A stretch of 64,000 nucleotides of DNA from Actinomycetota bacterium (GTDB lineage Bacteria > Actinomycetota > Acidimicrobiia > Acidimicrobiales > Palsa-688). This document shows, in pieces, positions 44,531-53,075 of the stretch. The DNA lies in the NCBI GenBank assembly GCA_021323695.1, contig JAJPKN010000020.1:124001-188000 (forward strand), in the 5' to 3' direction. How positions within the stretch are numbered: position 1 is the first letter of the stretch; every line of letters begins with the position of its first letter. Below the pieces are notes generated by a model. That model saw only the letters and a program-made list of their open reading frames with translations, was not told where the DNA came from and ran no database searches. The position numbers and the translations under genes are program-made.

Positions 44531-45751
44531 GTGAGAGCGCCATTTGCGCCTTCGGGCGAACCAACGGCTGGGTTTTCGGCTCTTTTGGCGGTGGGCGCCG
44601 AGCGAGGTGACCTCACGGCGGGCGACGTGATGTCCGTGCTGGAGGGGGCCGAGCTCAACCCGGCCGCCTCGGTAACCCCCGGCCCACCCGGGGGCGCAGG
44701 CGCGCCGGAGGCTCCCGGGGCCCAGGCGCCCCACCACCGGTCCTTGCACCGGGCGCGGGGCTCCCTCAGGGACAGGGGGTACCTCTCGGCGGTGGAGCTG
44801 CAGCCCGGTACTGAGACGCTCCGGTCGGCCGGTCCCGACTCGGTGCGCCTGTACCTGAGAGAGATCGGCAAGGTCCGCCTGCTGTCGGCTGAACAAGAAG
44901 TCGCCCTGGCCCGCTGCATCGAACGGGGCGCGGCGGCTGCAGCCCGGTTGGAGCAGGCGGAGCAGAAGGCCGGTGGCAAGGAGGCGGCCCAGCGCCGCGA
45001 ACGGGACGAACGCCTGCGGGCGGAAGGGCTGCTGGCCAAGCAGATCCTGGTGGAAGCCAACCTCCGCCTGGTGGTGTCGGTAGCCAAGGGCTACCGCAAC
45101 CGGGGGCTGTCGTTCCTCGACATGATCCAGGAAGGCAACCTGGGCCTGATGCGGGCGGTGGAGAAGTTCGACTACACCAGGGGTTTCAAGTTCTCGACGT
45201 ACGCGACCTGGTGGATCCGCCAGGCCATATCCCGGGCGATAGCCGACCAGGCCAGGACGATCCGCATACCTGTGCACATGGTCGACAACATCAACCGAGT
45301 GGTACGCGCCCAGCGGAGCTTGCTCCAAGAGACCGGCCGGGAGCCCAGCTTGGAGGAAGTGGCGGCGCGGGCGGAGATGAGCCCTGAGCGCGCCCGCGAG
45401 GTGATGCGCATCAGCCAGGACACCGTTTCCCTGGAGCAGCCGCTGGGCGACGACGATTTCAGCCTCTCCGACGTACTGGAGGACGACGGCGTCGTGGCCC
45501 CCAGCGAGGCCGCCGACCGCGCCATGTTGGGCGAGGCCATCCGGGGCGTGCTCAAGGACCTCTCCGAGCGGGAGAGCAAGGTCGTGCGGATGCGCTTTGG
45601 GCTGGACGACGGCCAGGTCCGCACGCTCGAGGAAGTGGGCAAGGAGTTCGGCGTCACCAGGGAGCGGGCCCGCCAGATCGAGTCCAAGACGCTGGCCAAG
45701 CTCCGCCAGCCGCTCCGGAGCGGCCACCTGCGCGACTACCTGGAAAAGTGA
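44531..45751 (+). CDS. rpoD: Primary RNA polymerase sigma factor (sigma-70 group 1)
   Basis: Housekeeping promoter-recognition subunit, 406 residues. A variable, Pro/Ala-rich N-terminus (1-100) replaces a classical region 1.1. Region 1.2 is [17 protein letters not shown], region 2 includes [37 protein letters not shown], region 3 [11 protein letters not shown] and region 4 ends with the [30 protein letters not shown] start after GAGGAG. Actinobacterial names are sigA/hrdB. Its recognition sequence is probably the TANNNT box seen before many genes here. Confidence 0.95.
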   Translation: MRAPFAPSGEPTAGFSALLAVGAERGDLTAGDVMSVLEGAELNPAASVTPGPPGGAGAPEAPGAQAPHHRSLHRARGSLRDRGYLSAVELQPGTETLRSAGPDSVRLYLREIGKVRLLSAEQEVALARCIERGAAAAARLEQAEQKAGGKEAAQRRERDERLRAEGLLAKQILVEANLRLVVSVAKGYRNRGLSFLDMIQEGNLGLMRAVEKFDYTRGFKFSTYATWWIRQAISRAIADQARTIRIPVHMVDNINRVVRAQRSLLQETGREPSLEEVAARAEMSPERAREVMRISQDTVSLEQPLGDDDFSLSDVLEDDGVVAPSEAADRAMLGEAIRGVLKDLSERESKVVRMRFGLDDGQVRTLEEVGKEFGVTRERARQIESKTLAKLRQPLRSGHLRDYLEK

Positions 45752-45787
45752 CCTGCGGGCGCTGAGGACGGCGCTCCCCGGTGCTGT

Positions 45788-45821
45788 CACATTGACATGT
45801 GCCGATGCATGACGTAGCATC
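45788..45821 (+). promoter_or_regulatory. arsM promoter with two inverted repeats
   Basis: A strong promoter, TTGACA (45792-45797), 17-nt spacer, TAGCAT (45815-45820). Two perfect 5-bp inverted repeats overlap it: CACAT-N4-ATGTG (45788-45801) around the -35, and GATGC-N8-GCATC (45804-45821) across the spacer and -10. Either could be a repressor operator. Transcription from about 45827 means the ATGs at 45799/45805 are not translated. Confidence 0.6.
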
Positions 45822-45852
45822 TCAGATAGATGTCCGTCGATGGGAGGACTTG

Positions 45853-46638
45853 GTGACGACCGAGGCAGAGGGCCAGGAGGGGCAGGCAGTGGCCGTAGCG
45901 GCGAGCGGAGAGGCGGAGGCGAGGCGAGAGGAGGTCCGGGCACACTACGCGGCGGTGGCGTTGAGCACTGCCGGGGGCTGCTGCCAACCGGGCACTGGCC
46001 CCGCTGGGTTGGGTTGTTACAGCGCGGAAGAGCAGCTGGAGATCCCCGCTGGCGCGGCACAGCTCAGCCTCGGCTGCGGCGCTCCTGTGGCGGTCGCCCA
46101 GCTGCGCCCAGGTGAAAGAGCCCTGGACCTGGGGTCCGGTGGAGGGGCGGACGTACTGCTGTCGGCTCGGCGGGTGGGCGAGAGCGGGTTCGTGTACGGG
46201 CTTGACATGACCGACGAGATGCTGGCACTGGCCAGGGCCAATGCCGCGGCGTCCGGCGTCACCAACGTCGCGTTCTTGAAGGGGACCATCGAGGACGTGC
46301 CCCTGCCGGACGAGTCGGTCGACGTTGTCATCTCCAACTGCGTCATCAACCTGTCGGTGGACAAACCCGCAGTCTTTGCCGAGGTGGCCCGGGTGCTGGT
46401 GCCCGGCGGGCGCTTGAGCGTGAGCGACATCGTTGCTGAAGACGGGCTCGGTGCCGAGGTGAGGGCGCAGCGAGGTTCCTACGTGGGCTGTGTTGCCGGC
46501 GCCCTGTCGCGCTCCGAGTACCTGGAGGCGCTGGCTCGGGTGGGCCTGGTTGACGGCTCGGTCCGTTTCACCCACGAGGTGGTGCCCGGCATGCACGCCG
46601 CCATCGTCCAGGCCACCAAGCCCCCCCGTCCCAGCTAG
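45853..46638 (+). CDS. arsM: Arsenite methyltransferase (ArsM type)
   Basis: SAM-dependent methylation of trivalent arsenic to volatile species. The 261 residues contain the SAM motif LDLGSGGGADVLLSARRVG and the family segment YGLDMTDEML. Conserved As(III)-binding cysteines are visible in GGCCQ (N-terminal), NCVINL and GCVAGAL. GTG 45853 is chosen because it follows GGGAGGA and lies downstream of a strong promoter that overlaps the longer frame (45799). No arsR, arsB or arsC gene is adjacent, so regulation must come from elsewhere. Confidence 0.9.
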   Translation: MTTEAEGQEGQAVAVAASGEAEARREEVRAHYAAVALSTAGGCCQPGTGPAGLGCYSAEEQLEIPAGAAQLSLGCGAPVAVAQLRPGERALDLGSGGGADVLLSARRVGESGFVYGLDMTDEMLALARANAAASGVTNVAFLKGTIEDVPLPDESVDVVISNCVINLSVDKPAVFAEVARVLVPGGRLSVSDIVAEDGLGAEVRAQRGSYVGCVAGALSRSEYLEALARVGLVDGSVRFTHEVVPGMHAAIVQATKPPRPS

Positions 46639-46685
46639 GGGCGCCATGGCCCGGCTGGGGCAGGCCGCGCTCGGTGCCGAGGTGG

Positions 46686-46691
46686 TAGCGT
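46686..46691 (+). promoter_or_regulatory. -10 (TAGCGT) upstream of tRNA-Asn
   Basis: TAGCGT lies 10 nt before the tRNA 5' end, compatible with a start point a few bases before the mature tRNA. No -35 consensus seen. Confidence 0.35.
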
Positions 46692-46701
46692 GTCGGGAGT
46701 T

Positions 46702-46775
46702 TCCGGGGTAGCTCAACTAGGCAGAGCGGGTGGCTGTTAACCACTAGGTTGAGAGTTCGAGTCTCTCCCCCGGAG
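46702..46775 (+). tRNA. tRNA-Asn (GTT)
   Basis: Full cloverleaf: acceptor TCCGGGG/CCCCGGA, anticodon loop CTGTTAA between GTGG and CCAC stems giving anticodon GTT, T-arm GAGAG-TTCGAGT-CTCTC, discriminator G. CCA is not encoded. 74 nt. Confidence 0.95.
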
Positions 46776-46856
46776 CGGGCCCCTCGGCCAACGCCTCTCG
46801 GCCGGTCAGTGCCTGGAGGAGGGGCTCAGCGCGGTGGCAGCCCTGGAGAAGTCGGG

Positions 46857-48974
46857 CTAGCTCGCCGGGCTCGTGCTCGGGGCCAGGCGCAGGAGCGTGA
46901 CCGAGTGAGCCGGGAACCGCCAGTCGAACTGGTTGCCGGCCACCAGCGCGGCGTAGCTCGTGATGCGCACGGCCGCGGGGTGCACAGGGGTGTTGTACGC
47001 GGTCGGGCTGGGACCGTCCAGCAGTTCTGCCTGCACCCAGTGGGAGGCGCGGTAGCCGGGGCGGCCCCGGAGGACGACCCGGGCCGAAAAGGCCCGGTCG
47101 GGGCTGACGTTGAGCACCACCAAGGTCACCTGCCCCTGCCGGTTGGCAGCTGCCACTGCCCACAACGCTCGTGCCCCCCCTGAGTGCGGCAGGCGGGGGG
47201 CGTGCGAGACCGACACGGCCAGGCGCGCTTGGCCGGCGAGCTCCCTAAGCAGGCTCAGCACCTGGCCCGTGGGCTCAGCCAGGAACTGGCCGCCCCAGTT
47301 GGCGACCATCCCGCTGTCGGGGCTAAGGCCGGTGTACACCATGGCTTTGCCCAGGTCCAGCACCTGCCTGAGCCGGGCCTGGTACAGGGCAGGTCCGTCC
47401 CGGCGGTAGGGCACCTTGGGGCTGACGGTCAGCCTCGCCATGGTGAACGGTGCCGATGCGGCGAGGTACTTCTCGGCCACCCGGACGCCGTGGGCCATCC
47501 ACTCGATGAGCTGGGCACCCTCGAACAGGCCTTCGTAGAGGGAGAGGTTGAAGGCTGGGTCGGCGACCGGCATGGGGGCGACCAGTTGGCCGTACTCGGT
47601 CATGAAGACCGGTACGTTGCGGCCCGAGTACTTACGGATCTCGGACTGGAGCTGGGCCAGGTAGGCTGCCTCCCGCCCGGGGAAAGCCATGAGGCCCTCT
47701 TCGTAGCGCGTGAGCGGCGCAGTTATGTCCGGTGGGCGGGCGTACTCATGCAGCTCTACGCAGTCGTAGGGGTACTTCCGGCCCATGACCTGCAGGAAGG
47801 CGACGTCCGTCTCCTCGCTGGCGCACACCTGGATGTGCGGGTTCATCCGTTTCATGGCGCGGTAGAACTCGATGAAGCCCCCGTGGGGGCCTGACTGGTA
47901 GCTGGCTGTGACCTCGGCACCGGCCGGGGGGATGCGGCCGTGCTCCCCGTCGCCGAAGGTGATGACGCCTGTGGCCGGGCGCAGTGCGTAGACGCGCGCG
48001 CCAGGCCCAACCGAAGCCAGGTCCTTGACCGGTGCCCAGCGTTGGCCGTCGACGTACACGCTCACCGTGCCGGGGACGGCCGGAGGGAAGTACAACTGGA
48101 ACTGCTGACCGGGGGCACCGGTCGAGAACGAGGCGGAAGGCAGTTGGTCAGCCGGGCGCCCGACCATTTGGTGGGCAAAGTAAGTCGTGCCCCCAAATAT
48201 GTACAGGCACGTTGCCACCTGGCCGGGGGGGCAGGGCACATGCCCGTGAGGCCCGAGCCGCACCAGCTCACCGGAGCGCCACCCGTACTGGCCGGGGAAC
48301 AGCTGCTCGTTGCCCACCTCCCAGTAGGGGACGTCGTACGGGGCCGGGTGCCCGTCCCGGGCCCGCAAGGCGGCCCAATAGCTCGGCTGGCTGGGGTTGC
48401 TCGAGGGCACCGGGCTCTGGGGCGCGGTCATGTAGGCGACGAAGTCGGCCGCTTCTCGGGCTGTGCCGGTAGCGAAGTTCACCGTTATGGTGCCAACCGC
48501 CCCGGTTTGGCCCAGCAGGTGGCCGAACTCGTCCGGGCCCACCAGGGCGCGCTGGGGGCCGTCCAGCACGCAGCAGACGTCCGACAGCCGGGCCGCCTGC
48601 ATCCCGTAGGGCTCGATGAGGCCCCGATGGGCCAGGGGCCCGATGGCCCGCAGCCAATGGAAGCTGTCAGATGTCGTCCCCCCCGGGTAACGCAGGATGG
48701 TCAGCCCGAGCCTTCGGAGCTGTTGGACGAACGCCGGGTAAAAGGCGCCGGTCGAGGGGTCGAAGCCACCTTCGGCGTCGGATACCCACAACAGGTTGGC
48801 CCCGAACAAAAAGGGGCTCACGGTACCCAGGTGCTTGCTGCTCACCACGATCTTTGGGACGGGCGGTGCGGGCCACGACGGGCTGCCGGGCCCTCCGGCC
48901 GCAGCCGGGACCACGACTGCCGCCGCCAAGCCCATTGCCGCCAACCTCTTGGCTGGTTCTTTGGCTGACCACAT
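46857..48974 (-). CDS. Secreted GH51-like (alpha-L-arabinofuranosidase-type) glycoside hydrolase
   Basis: A 705-residue exported protein with signal peptide MWSAKEPAKRLAAMGLAAAVVVPAAAG. The catalytic barrel shows the clan-A pair: acid/base Glu in PYWEVGNEQ (about 225) and nucleophile Glu in VFMTEYGQ (about 460). Between them lies an insertion of roughly 110 residues (about 285-385) that looks beta-rich and contains ITFGDGEHGRIPPAG. A C-terminal beta-sandwich (about 600-705) is typical for GH51. The frame is open upstream to 49148; ATG 48974 begins the signal peptide. Two in-frame GTGs within a direct repeat just upstream are alternatives. Substrate is not proven. Confidence 0.82.
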   Translation of the reverse strand: MWSAKEPAKRLAAMGLAAAVVVPAAAGGPGSPSWPAPPVPKIVVSSKHLGTVSPFLFGANLLWVSDAEGGFDPSTGAFYPAFVQQLRRLGLTILRYPGGTTSDSFHWLRAIGPLAHRGLIEPYGMQAARLSDVCCVLDGPQRALVGPDEFGHLLGQTGAVGTITVNFATGTAREAADFVAYMTAPQSPVPSSNPSQPSYWAALRARDGHPAPYDVPYWEVGNEQLFPGQYGWRSGELVRLGPHGHVPCPPGQVATCLYIFGGTTYFAHQMVGRPADQLPSASFSTGAPGQQFQLYFPPAVPGTVSVYVDGQRWAPVKDLASVGPGARVYALRPATGVITFGDGEHGRIPPAGAEVTASYQSGPHGGFIEFYRAMKRMNPHIQVCASEETDVAFLQVMGRKYPYDCVELHEYARPPDITAPLTRYEEGLMAFPGREAAYLAQLQSEIRKYSGRNVPVFMTEYGQLVAPMPVADPAFNLSLYEGLFEGAQLIEWMAHGVRVAEKYLAASAPFTMARLTVSPKVPYRRDGPALYQARLRQVLDLGKAMVYTGLSPDSGMVANWGGQFLAEPTGQVLSLLRELAGQARLAVSVSHAPRLPHSGGARALWAVAAANRQGQVTLVVLNVSPDRAFSARVVLRGRPGYRASHWVQAELLDGPSPTAYNTPVHPAAVRITSYAALVAGNQFDWRFPAHSVTLLRLAPSTSPAS

Positions 48975-48999
48975 CGTTATCACACCCGTTATCACACCC
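48975..48999 (-). repeat. Direct repeat GTGTGATAACG at the glycosidase start
   Basis: Two 11-bp copies of GTGTGATAACG, 1 bp apart, end directly before the ATG at 48974. AT-richer than the surroundings. It could be a regulator-binding site over the ribosome-binding region, or, if translation starts at one of its GTGs, a small coding repeat (GVIT-GVIT). Confidence 0.6.
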
Positions 49000-49168
49000 T
49001 CGGGCACATCGTTGGCCGGCTGAGCCCAGCCCGGTGGGGAAGCCGGGGGCGCTCGGGGCTGGCCGGGGGCAACGGCGCCCCTGCCTGGCTCATGGCCCCG
49101 GGCGGGCAGCGCAGCTGGTGGCGCCACCCGGCCGGCGGCCCCGGCCACCCACCAAGGCTTTACAGGCG

Positions 49169-49489
49169 CTACTTCTTGGCTGGCTTGCTAACTTCCCACT
49201 TGTACGCCTTGCCGACCCTCTCGCAAGTCAGCAGGACCTTCCCGGCTTTACGAGACTTGCCCAGCCATGGCTTGGTGCAGCGGCTCCCGGCTTTGACGTT
49301 CGTCTTGACCGCGGCCGTCTTGGCCTTGAGGGGCGCAGCATGGTGTGCTTTCGGGGCGACCGCGTGGTGCACGGTGGTGGTAGTCTTGGCTGAGGCGTGC
49401 GTCGACGCGCCGGCCGTGCCGGCGAAGGCACCCAATGCCATCCCAATTGCCATGGCGGCTGGGGCTACCCGCTTCAAGACTGTGGTCAT
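49169..49489 (-). CDS. Small cationic secreted protein
   Basis: A 106-residue precursor. A signal peptide (MTTVLKRVAPAAMAIGMALGAFAGTAGAS) is followed by a Thr/Ala/His/Lys-rich stretch (about 30-66, with HHA repeats) and a Lys-rich C-terminal domain with two cysteines (GSRCTKPW and LLTCERVG) that could form a disulfide. Predicted very basic. I do not recognise the family. The ATG at 49489 follows AGGAAAAG and begins the signal peptide; the frame is open to 49684. It has its own purine-rich leader and lies downstream of a histidine kinase. Confidence 0.7.
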   Translation of the reverse strand: MTTVLKRVAPAAMAIGMALGAFAGTAGASTHASAKTTTTVHHAVAPKAHHAAPLKAKTAAVKTNVKAGSRCTKPWLGKSRKAGKVLLTCERVGKAYKWEVSKPAKK

Positions 49490-49720
49490 TTGCTTTTCCT
49501 TTCCCTCTTTTCCTTCTTTGGACCGACAAGGCAAGGGGGACGTGGTAGTGGTCCCACCATGGGCATTAGCAATTGCCCACGGCCCATAGGTACCGCCTGG
49601 CTTGCCGGGCGCGGCACGACCCTGAGGACTTGCTGAAAACAGTTGAGAGGCGCCTGGAGGCAAGTGGGTGCCGACGTGCGCCAACCCGGGGCCTGTCCCC
49701 TGAGAAAGTGCTGAGGAGCT

Positions 49721-51136
49721 TCAGGCCTGAGGGGTGCCGGGGAGGCTCACCACGAAGCGCGCCCCGGGCTGGGCGTCTTCGACCCAGACTTCCCCCCCGT
49801 GGGCGGCCACGATCTCGCGGACGATGGCGAGCCCCAAGCCGGCGCCGTTGCCGTCGTGGGCGCGGGCGCTGTCGAGCCGCACGAAACGCTCGAAGATCCT
49901 TTCCCGCTCGAACCACGGCACGCCCCGGCCGTCGTCGGTGACGCTCAGTTCGTAGTGCTGCCCCTTGGCCTCGACGGCGAAGTCGACCCTGCCCCGGGCG
50001 TAGCGCTCGGCGTTGTCGGCCAGGTTGGCCACCACCCGGCTGAGCAGGACGCCGTCGCCGTACAGGCGGGCGGCCTTCACGTCTTTCACCGAGACCTCGA
50101 CCTTGCCTCTTTGCCGGAGGCGGTCCGCGGCCTCAAGGACGATGTCGTCCAGGTCGACCTCCGAGCGGCGCAGGCGGAGCATGCCCTCGTCGATGCGGGC
50201 CAGGGTCAAGAGGTCCTCGACCAACTGGCTCATCCGCTTCACCTCAGCCACCGCCCCTTCGATCATCCCCGGGGTGGTGGGGTGCTCGCTGGCCACCTCG
50301 AGCTGGGCCTGCAAGGCAGCCAGGGGGTTGCGCAGCTCGTGGGACACATCGGCAATGAGCCGGTGCTGGCGGTCGCTGGCGGCCTGCAGGCGCCCCAGCA
50401 TCTCGTTCATGGTCCGGGCCAGCTGCCCCACCTCGTCCAAAGCGGGGGGCTCGGGGACCCGGCTGCTAAGGTCGGTGGCCGAGATCCTGGCCACTTGGGA
50501 GCGGATCCTCTCCACTGGTCGTAGGGACCACCCCGTCGTCACCCAAACGAGCACCCCGACGAGCAGGGCCAGCAGTGGGAGCCCCACGCTGAGCGAGCGG
50601 GCCACCAACCCTATGGCCTGGTCGGCGGCACCGAGGGAGTAGGCCACCAGCACGGTCCCCCGCACCGGCTTGCTCAGCCCCAGGGCAGCCACCACGAAGC
50701 GCTGGTCCAAGTGGAGCCGGACATGGGTGAAGCGCTTGACCCGCAGCTTCACCCCGGTGGAGACCACGAGCTTGCCAGGCCGGGGGGCGACGTCGACCAT
50801 GGCGGCTTGGCCCGCCACGTTGCGGCTCGAGGCCAGGATGTCACCGTCTGTGCTCACCACCTGAGAGGCAAGCTCCTCGGTCGGGTCGGGCAGGGGCATC
50901 GGCACGTAGCCCCGGTTGGCGACCAGCGAGGAGATGATCTCGGCCTCGTCCTCGGCGGTGTTGGTGGCACTTTGGTACAGCGAGCCCCGCAGCAGGGACA
51001 GTACGGCGAAGGAGCTCAGCACGAAGGCCGCGCTCACGACCAAGAACGACAGGGCGGCGGCGCGTACCCGCACCCCGGTCGCCCAGCCCCGGGCTCGCGG
51101 CCACTTGGCGGCGTCGGCAAAGGCCTGGGTGCCCAT
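49721..51136 (-). CDS. Sensor histidine kinase (EnvZ/MprB type)
   Basis: A 471-residue two-transmembrane kinase. TM1 is about 24-50, an extracytoplasmic sensor of about 120 residues follows, TM2 is about 175-200, then a HAMP domain (SLRPVERIRSQVARISATDLSSRVP), HisKA with phospho-His in DVSHELRNPLAALQ (about 268) and an HATPase with N-box NLADNAERYA, DDGRGVP and GAGLGLAIV. The start lies 16 bp after the stop of the paired regulator. Signal unknown. Confidence 0.93.
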   Translation of the reverse strand: MGTQAFADAAKWPRARGWATGVRVRAAALSFLVVSAAFVLSSFAVLSLLRGSLYQSATNTAEDEAEIISSLVANRGYVPMPLPDPTEELASQVVSTDGDILASSRNVAGQAAMVDVAPRPGKLVVSTGVKLRVKRFTHVRLHLDQRFVVAALGLSKPVRGTVLVAYSLGAADQAIGLVARSLSVGLPLLALLVGVLVWVTTGWSLRPVERIRSQVARISATDLSSRVPEPPALDEVGQLARTMNEMLGRLQAASDRQHRLIADVSHELRNPLAALQAQLEVASEHPTTPGMIEGAVAEVKRMSQLVEDLLTLARIDEGMLRLRRSEVDLDDIVLEAADRLRQRGKVEVSVKDVKAARLYGDGVLLSRVVANLADNAERYARGRVDFAVEAKGQHYELSVTDDGRGVPWFERERIFERFVRLDSARAHDGNGAGLGLAIVREIVAAHGGEVWVEDAQPGARFVVSLPGTPQA

Positions 51137-51152
51137 GTCGGTCCTGGCCCGG

Positions 51153-51845
51153 CTAGCTCACGGCCTCTTCGAGCGCATAACGGTAACCGAACCCCCACAC
51201 GGTTTCGATCGTGTGCCGGCCGAAGGGGGCGTCGAGCTTCTTGCGCAGGTAACCGATGTAGACCTCCACGATATTGGGGTCGCCGTTGAAGTCGTCGCCC
51301 CAGGCCGAACGCAGGAGGTCTTCTTTGGCGACCGCCTCACCTGGCTTGCTGAGCAGCGCCGTCAGCAAGTCGAACTCCCGCTTGGACAGCTCGACCTCGG
51401 TGCCGCCGCGGGCGCAGCGCCTCGTTCGCCGGTCGAGTATGAGGTCCCCGGCTCGCAGGACGTCGGAGGCCCAAGACGTGGTCTTGGCCCCCCGCCGGGC
51501 CAGCGCTCGGACGTGCGCCTTGAGCACTATGTAGGAAAAGGGCTTCTTCAGGTAGTCGTCGGCCCCGGCGTCCAACGCCTCGGCTTCGTCCCACTCGCCG
51601 TCTTTGGCCGTGAGCATGAGCACCGGGGTCCAGATCGCCTGCTCCCGGAGGCGCCGGCAGATCTGGAACCCGTTCATCTCGGGCAGGAGGATGTCGCAGA
51701 CGATGACGTCGAAGCTTTGTTCGGTGGCCAGGCGGAGGCCCTCCGTGCCGGTGCTGGCCCCGACGGCTTCGTGGTTGTCCTCCCGGAAGCCGCGGCAGAG
51801 GGCTTCTCGCAGGTGGTCTTCGTCTTCGATGAAGAGGATGCGCAT
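51153..51845 (-). CDS. OmpR-family response regulator
   Basis: A 230-residue two-domain regulator. REC domain with FIEDEDHL, phospho-acceptor Asp in VCDILLPEMNG (about 51), Thr in MLTAKDG and Lys in LKKPFS. The C-terminal winged helix (about 130-225) contains LSKREFDLLTALLSKPG and VEVYIGYLRKKLD. The ATG follows GGGAGGT at about 4 nt. Co-transcribed with the downstream kinase; divergent from the aldo/keto reductase, which it might control. Confidence 0.95.
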   Translation of the reverse strand: MRILFIEDEDHLREALCRGFREDNHEAVGASTGTEGLRLATEQSFDVIVCDILLPEMNGFQICRRLREQAIWTPVLMLTAKDGEWDEAEALDAGADDYLKKPFSYIVLKAHVRALARRGAKTTSWASDVLRAGDLILDRRTRRCARGGTEVELSKREFDLLTALLSKPGEAVAKEDLLRSAWGDDFNGDPNIVEVYIGYLRKKLDAPFGRHTIETVWGFGYRYALEEAVS

Positions 51846-52022
51846 AGCTACCTCCCCGCCCGGCGGGTACCTCGCCGGCGTAGCCAGCCGGGGCTGCGGC
51901 CGGTGGGGCCCGGCACTGCCGGGCGGCCCGAGCTAGTCCGACACTACTGGGCCGTTCAGGCTCCGCGGGGTGCTGGCCGGGCCTGCTCTCAGCGCTCTCT
52001 CAGGGTCAGGCCATGGCCGGGC

Positions 52023-52028
52023 TAGCGT
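52023..52028 (+). promoter_or_regulatory. -10 (TAGCGT) of the aldo/keto reductase
   Basis: TAGCGT ends 6 nt before ATG 52035; leaderless-type placement. Confidence 0.45.
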
Positions 52029-52034
52029 GGCGGC

Positions 52035-52997
52035 ATGAGCAGTGCTAGCACCATGCCGACCCGCAAGATCGGGTCACTGGAGGTGTCGGTCGTAGGCCTC
52101 GGCTGCAACAATTTCGGCGGGCGCACGAGCGACGAGCGCAGCCTCGAGGTGGTGGCGGCCGCCTTGGACGCGGGCATCACTTTCTTCGACACGGCCGACA
52201 TCTACGGGGGCACCCGGAGCGAGGAGCTGCTGGGCAAGGCGCTCGGGCGCAACAGGGCAGAGGTCGTCGTCGCCACCAAGTTCGGTATGGCGGTGGACGA
52301 CCAGCGACAAGGGGCACGGCCCGAGTACGTGAAAAGAGCCCTGGAGGACAGCCTGCGCCGCCTGGGCACCGATCACGTCGACCTTTACCAGCTGCACAGG
52401 CCGGACCCAGCCACGCCCATCGGGGCAACTTTGGTGGCTCTGGCTGAAGCGGTACAAGAGGGCAAGGTCCGGGAGATAGGGTGCTCGAACTTCTCTGCCG
52501 CCCAGCTGCGCGAGGCCCACGAGGCGGCGTTGGCCCAAGGCGTCCCTGGCTTCGCCAGCGTTCAGAACGAGTACAGCCTCCTCCACAGGGAGCCGGAGCT
52601 GGAGGTCCTTGCCGAGTGCGAGCGGCTGGGCATGGCGTTCATACCCTTCTACCCACTGATGGCGGGGGTGCTCACCGGCAAGTACCGTCCTGGCCGCCCA
52701 CCCCCGCCCGGGGCCCGCTTGGCCGGGTTCGCGCCTGAGCGCCAAAGGGAGCTGTTGGCTCCCGACCGGCTGGCCGTGGTCGACCAGCTGGAGGCTTTTG
52801 CCCAACACAGGGGCCACACCGTGGCGGAGCTGGCTATTGCCTGGCTGCTGGCCCGGCCGACGGTGGCGTCGGTCATCGCCGGGGCGACCAGCCCCGAGCA
52901 GGTGCAGGCCAACGTGAAGGCCGCCAGTTGGGCCCTGGGCCCGGGCGAGCTGGCGGAGGTGGACCGGCTGGTGCCCCCACCGACGGAGGGCCGGTAG
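52035..52997 (+). CDS. Aldo/keto reductase
   Basis: NADPH-dependent oxidoreductase, 320 residues, (beta/alpha)8 barrel. The catalytic tetrad is visible: Asp and Tyr in FFDTADIYGG (about 53-58), Lys in VVATKFG (about 85) and His in LYQLHRPD (about 118). The C-terminal SVIAGATSPEQVQANVKAA binds the cofactor. It resembles the voltage-gated channel beta-like/YajO subgroup. ATG start with a TAGCGT box 6 nt upstream. Substrate unknown. Confidence 0.92.
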   Translation: MSSASTMPTRKIGSLEVSVVGLGCNNFGGRTSDERSLEVVAAALDAGITFFDTADIYGGTRSEELLGKALGRNRAEVVVATKFGMAVDDQRQGARPEYVKRALEDSLRRLGTDHVDLYQLHRPDPATPIGATLVALAEAVQEGKVREIGCSNFSAAQLREAHEAALAQGVPGFASVQNEYSLLHREPELEVLAECERLGMAFIPFYPLMAGVLTGKYRPGRPPPPGARLAGFAPERQRELLAPDRLAVVDQLEAFAQHRGHTVAELAIAWLLARPTVASVIAGATSPEQVQANVKAASWALGPGELAEVDRLVPPPTEGR

Positions 52998-53075
52998 GCG
53001 AGCGGGCGCCCCTGGCCGCCGGCCGGCCCCTGGGCCAGCCGGCGGGGGCGGCGGTGGTTAGGCCTTGGAGGCCGG

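Noticed and set aside
45799-45852. Longer N-terminus of ArsM from ATG 45799
   Set aside because: This segment contains the -10 element and the predicted transcription start; GTG 45853 has a good Shine-Dalgarno.
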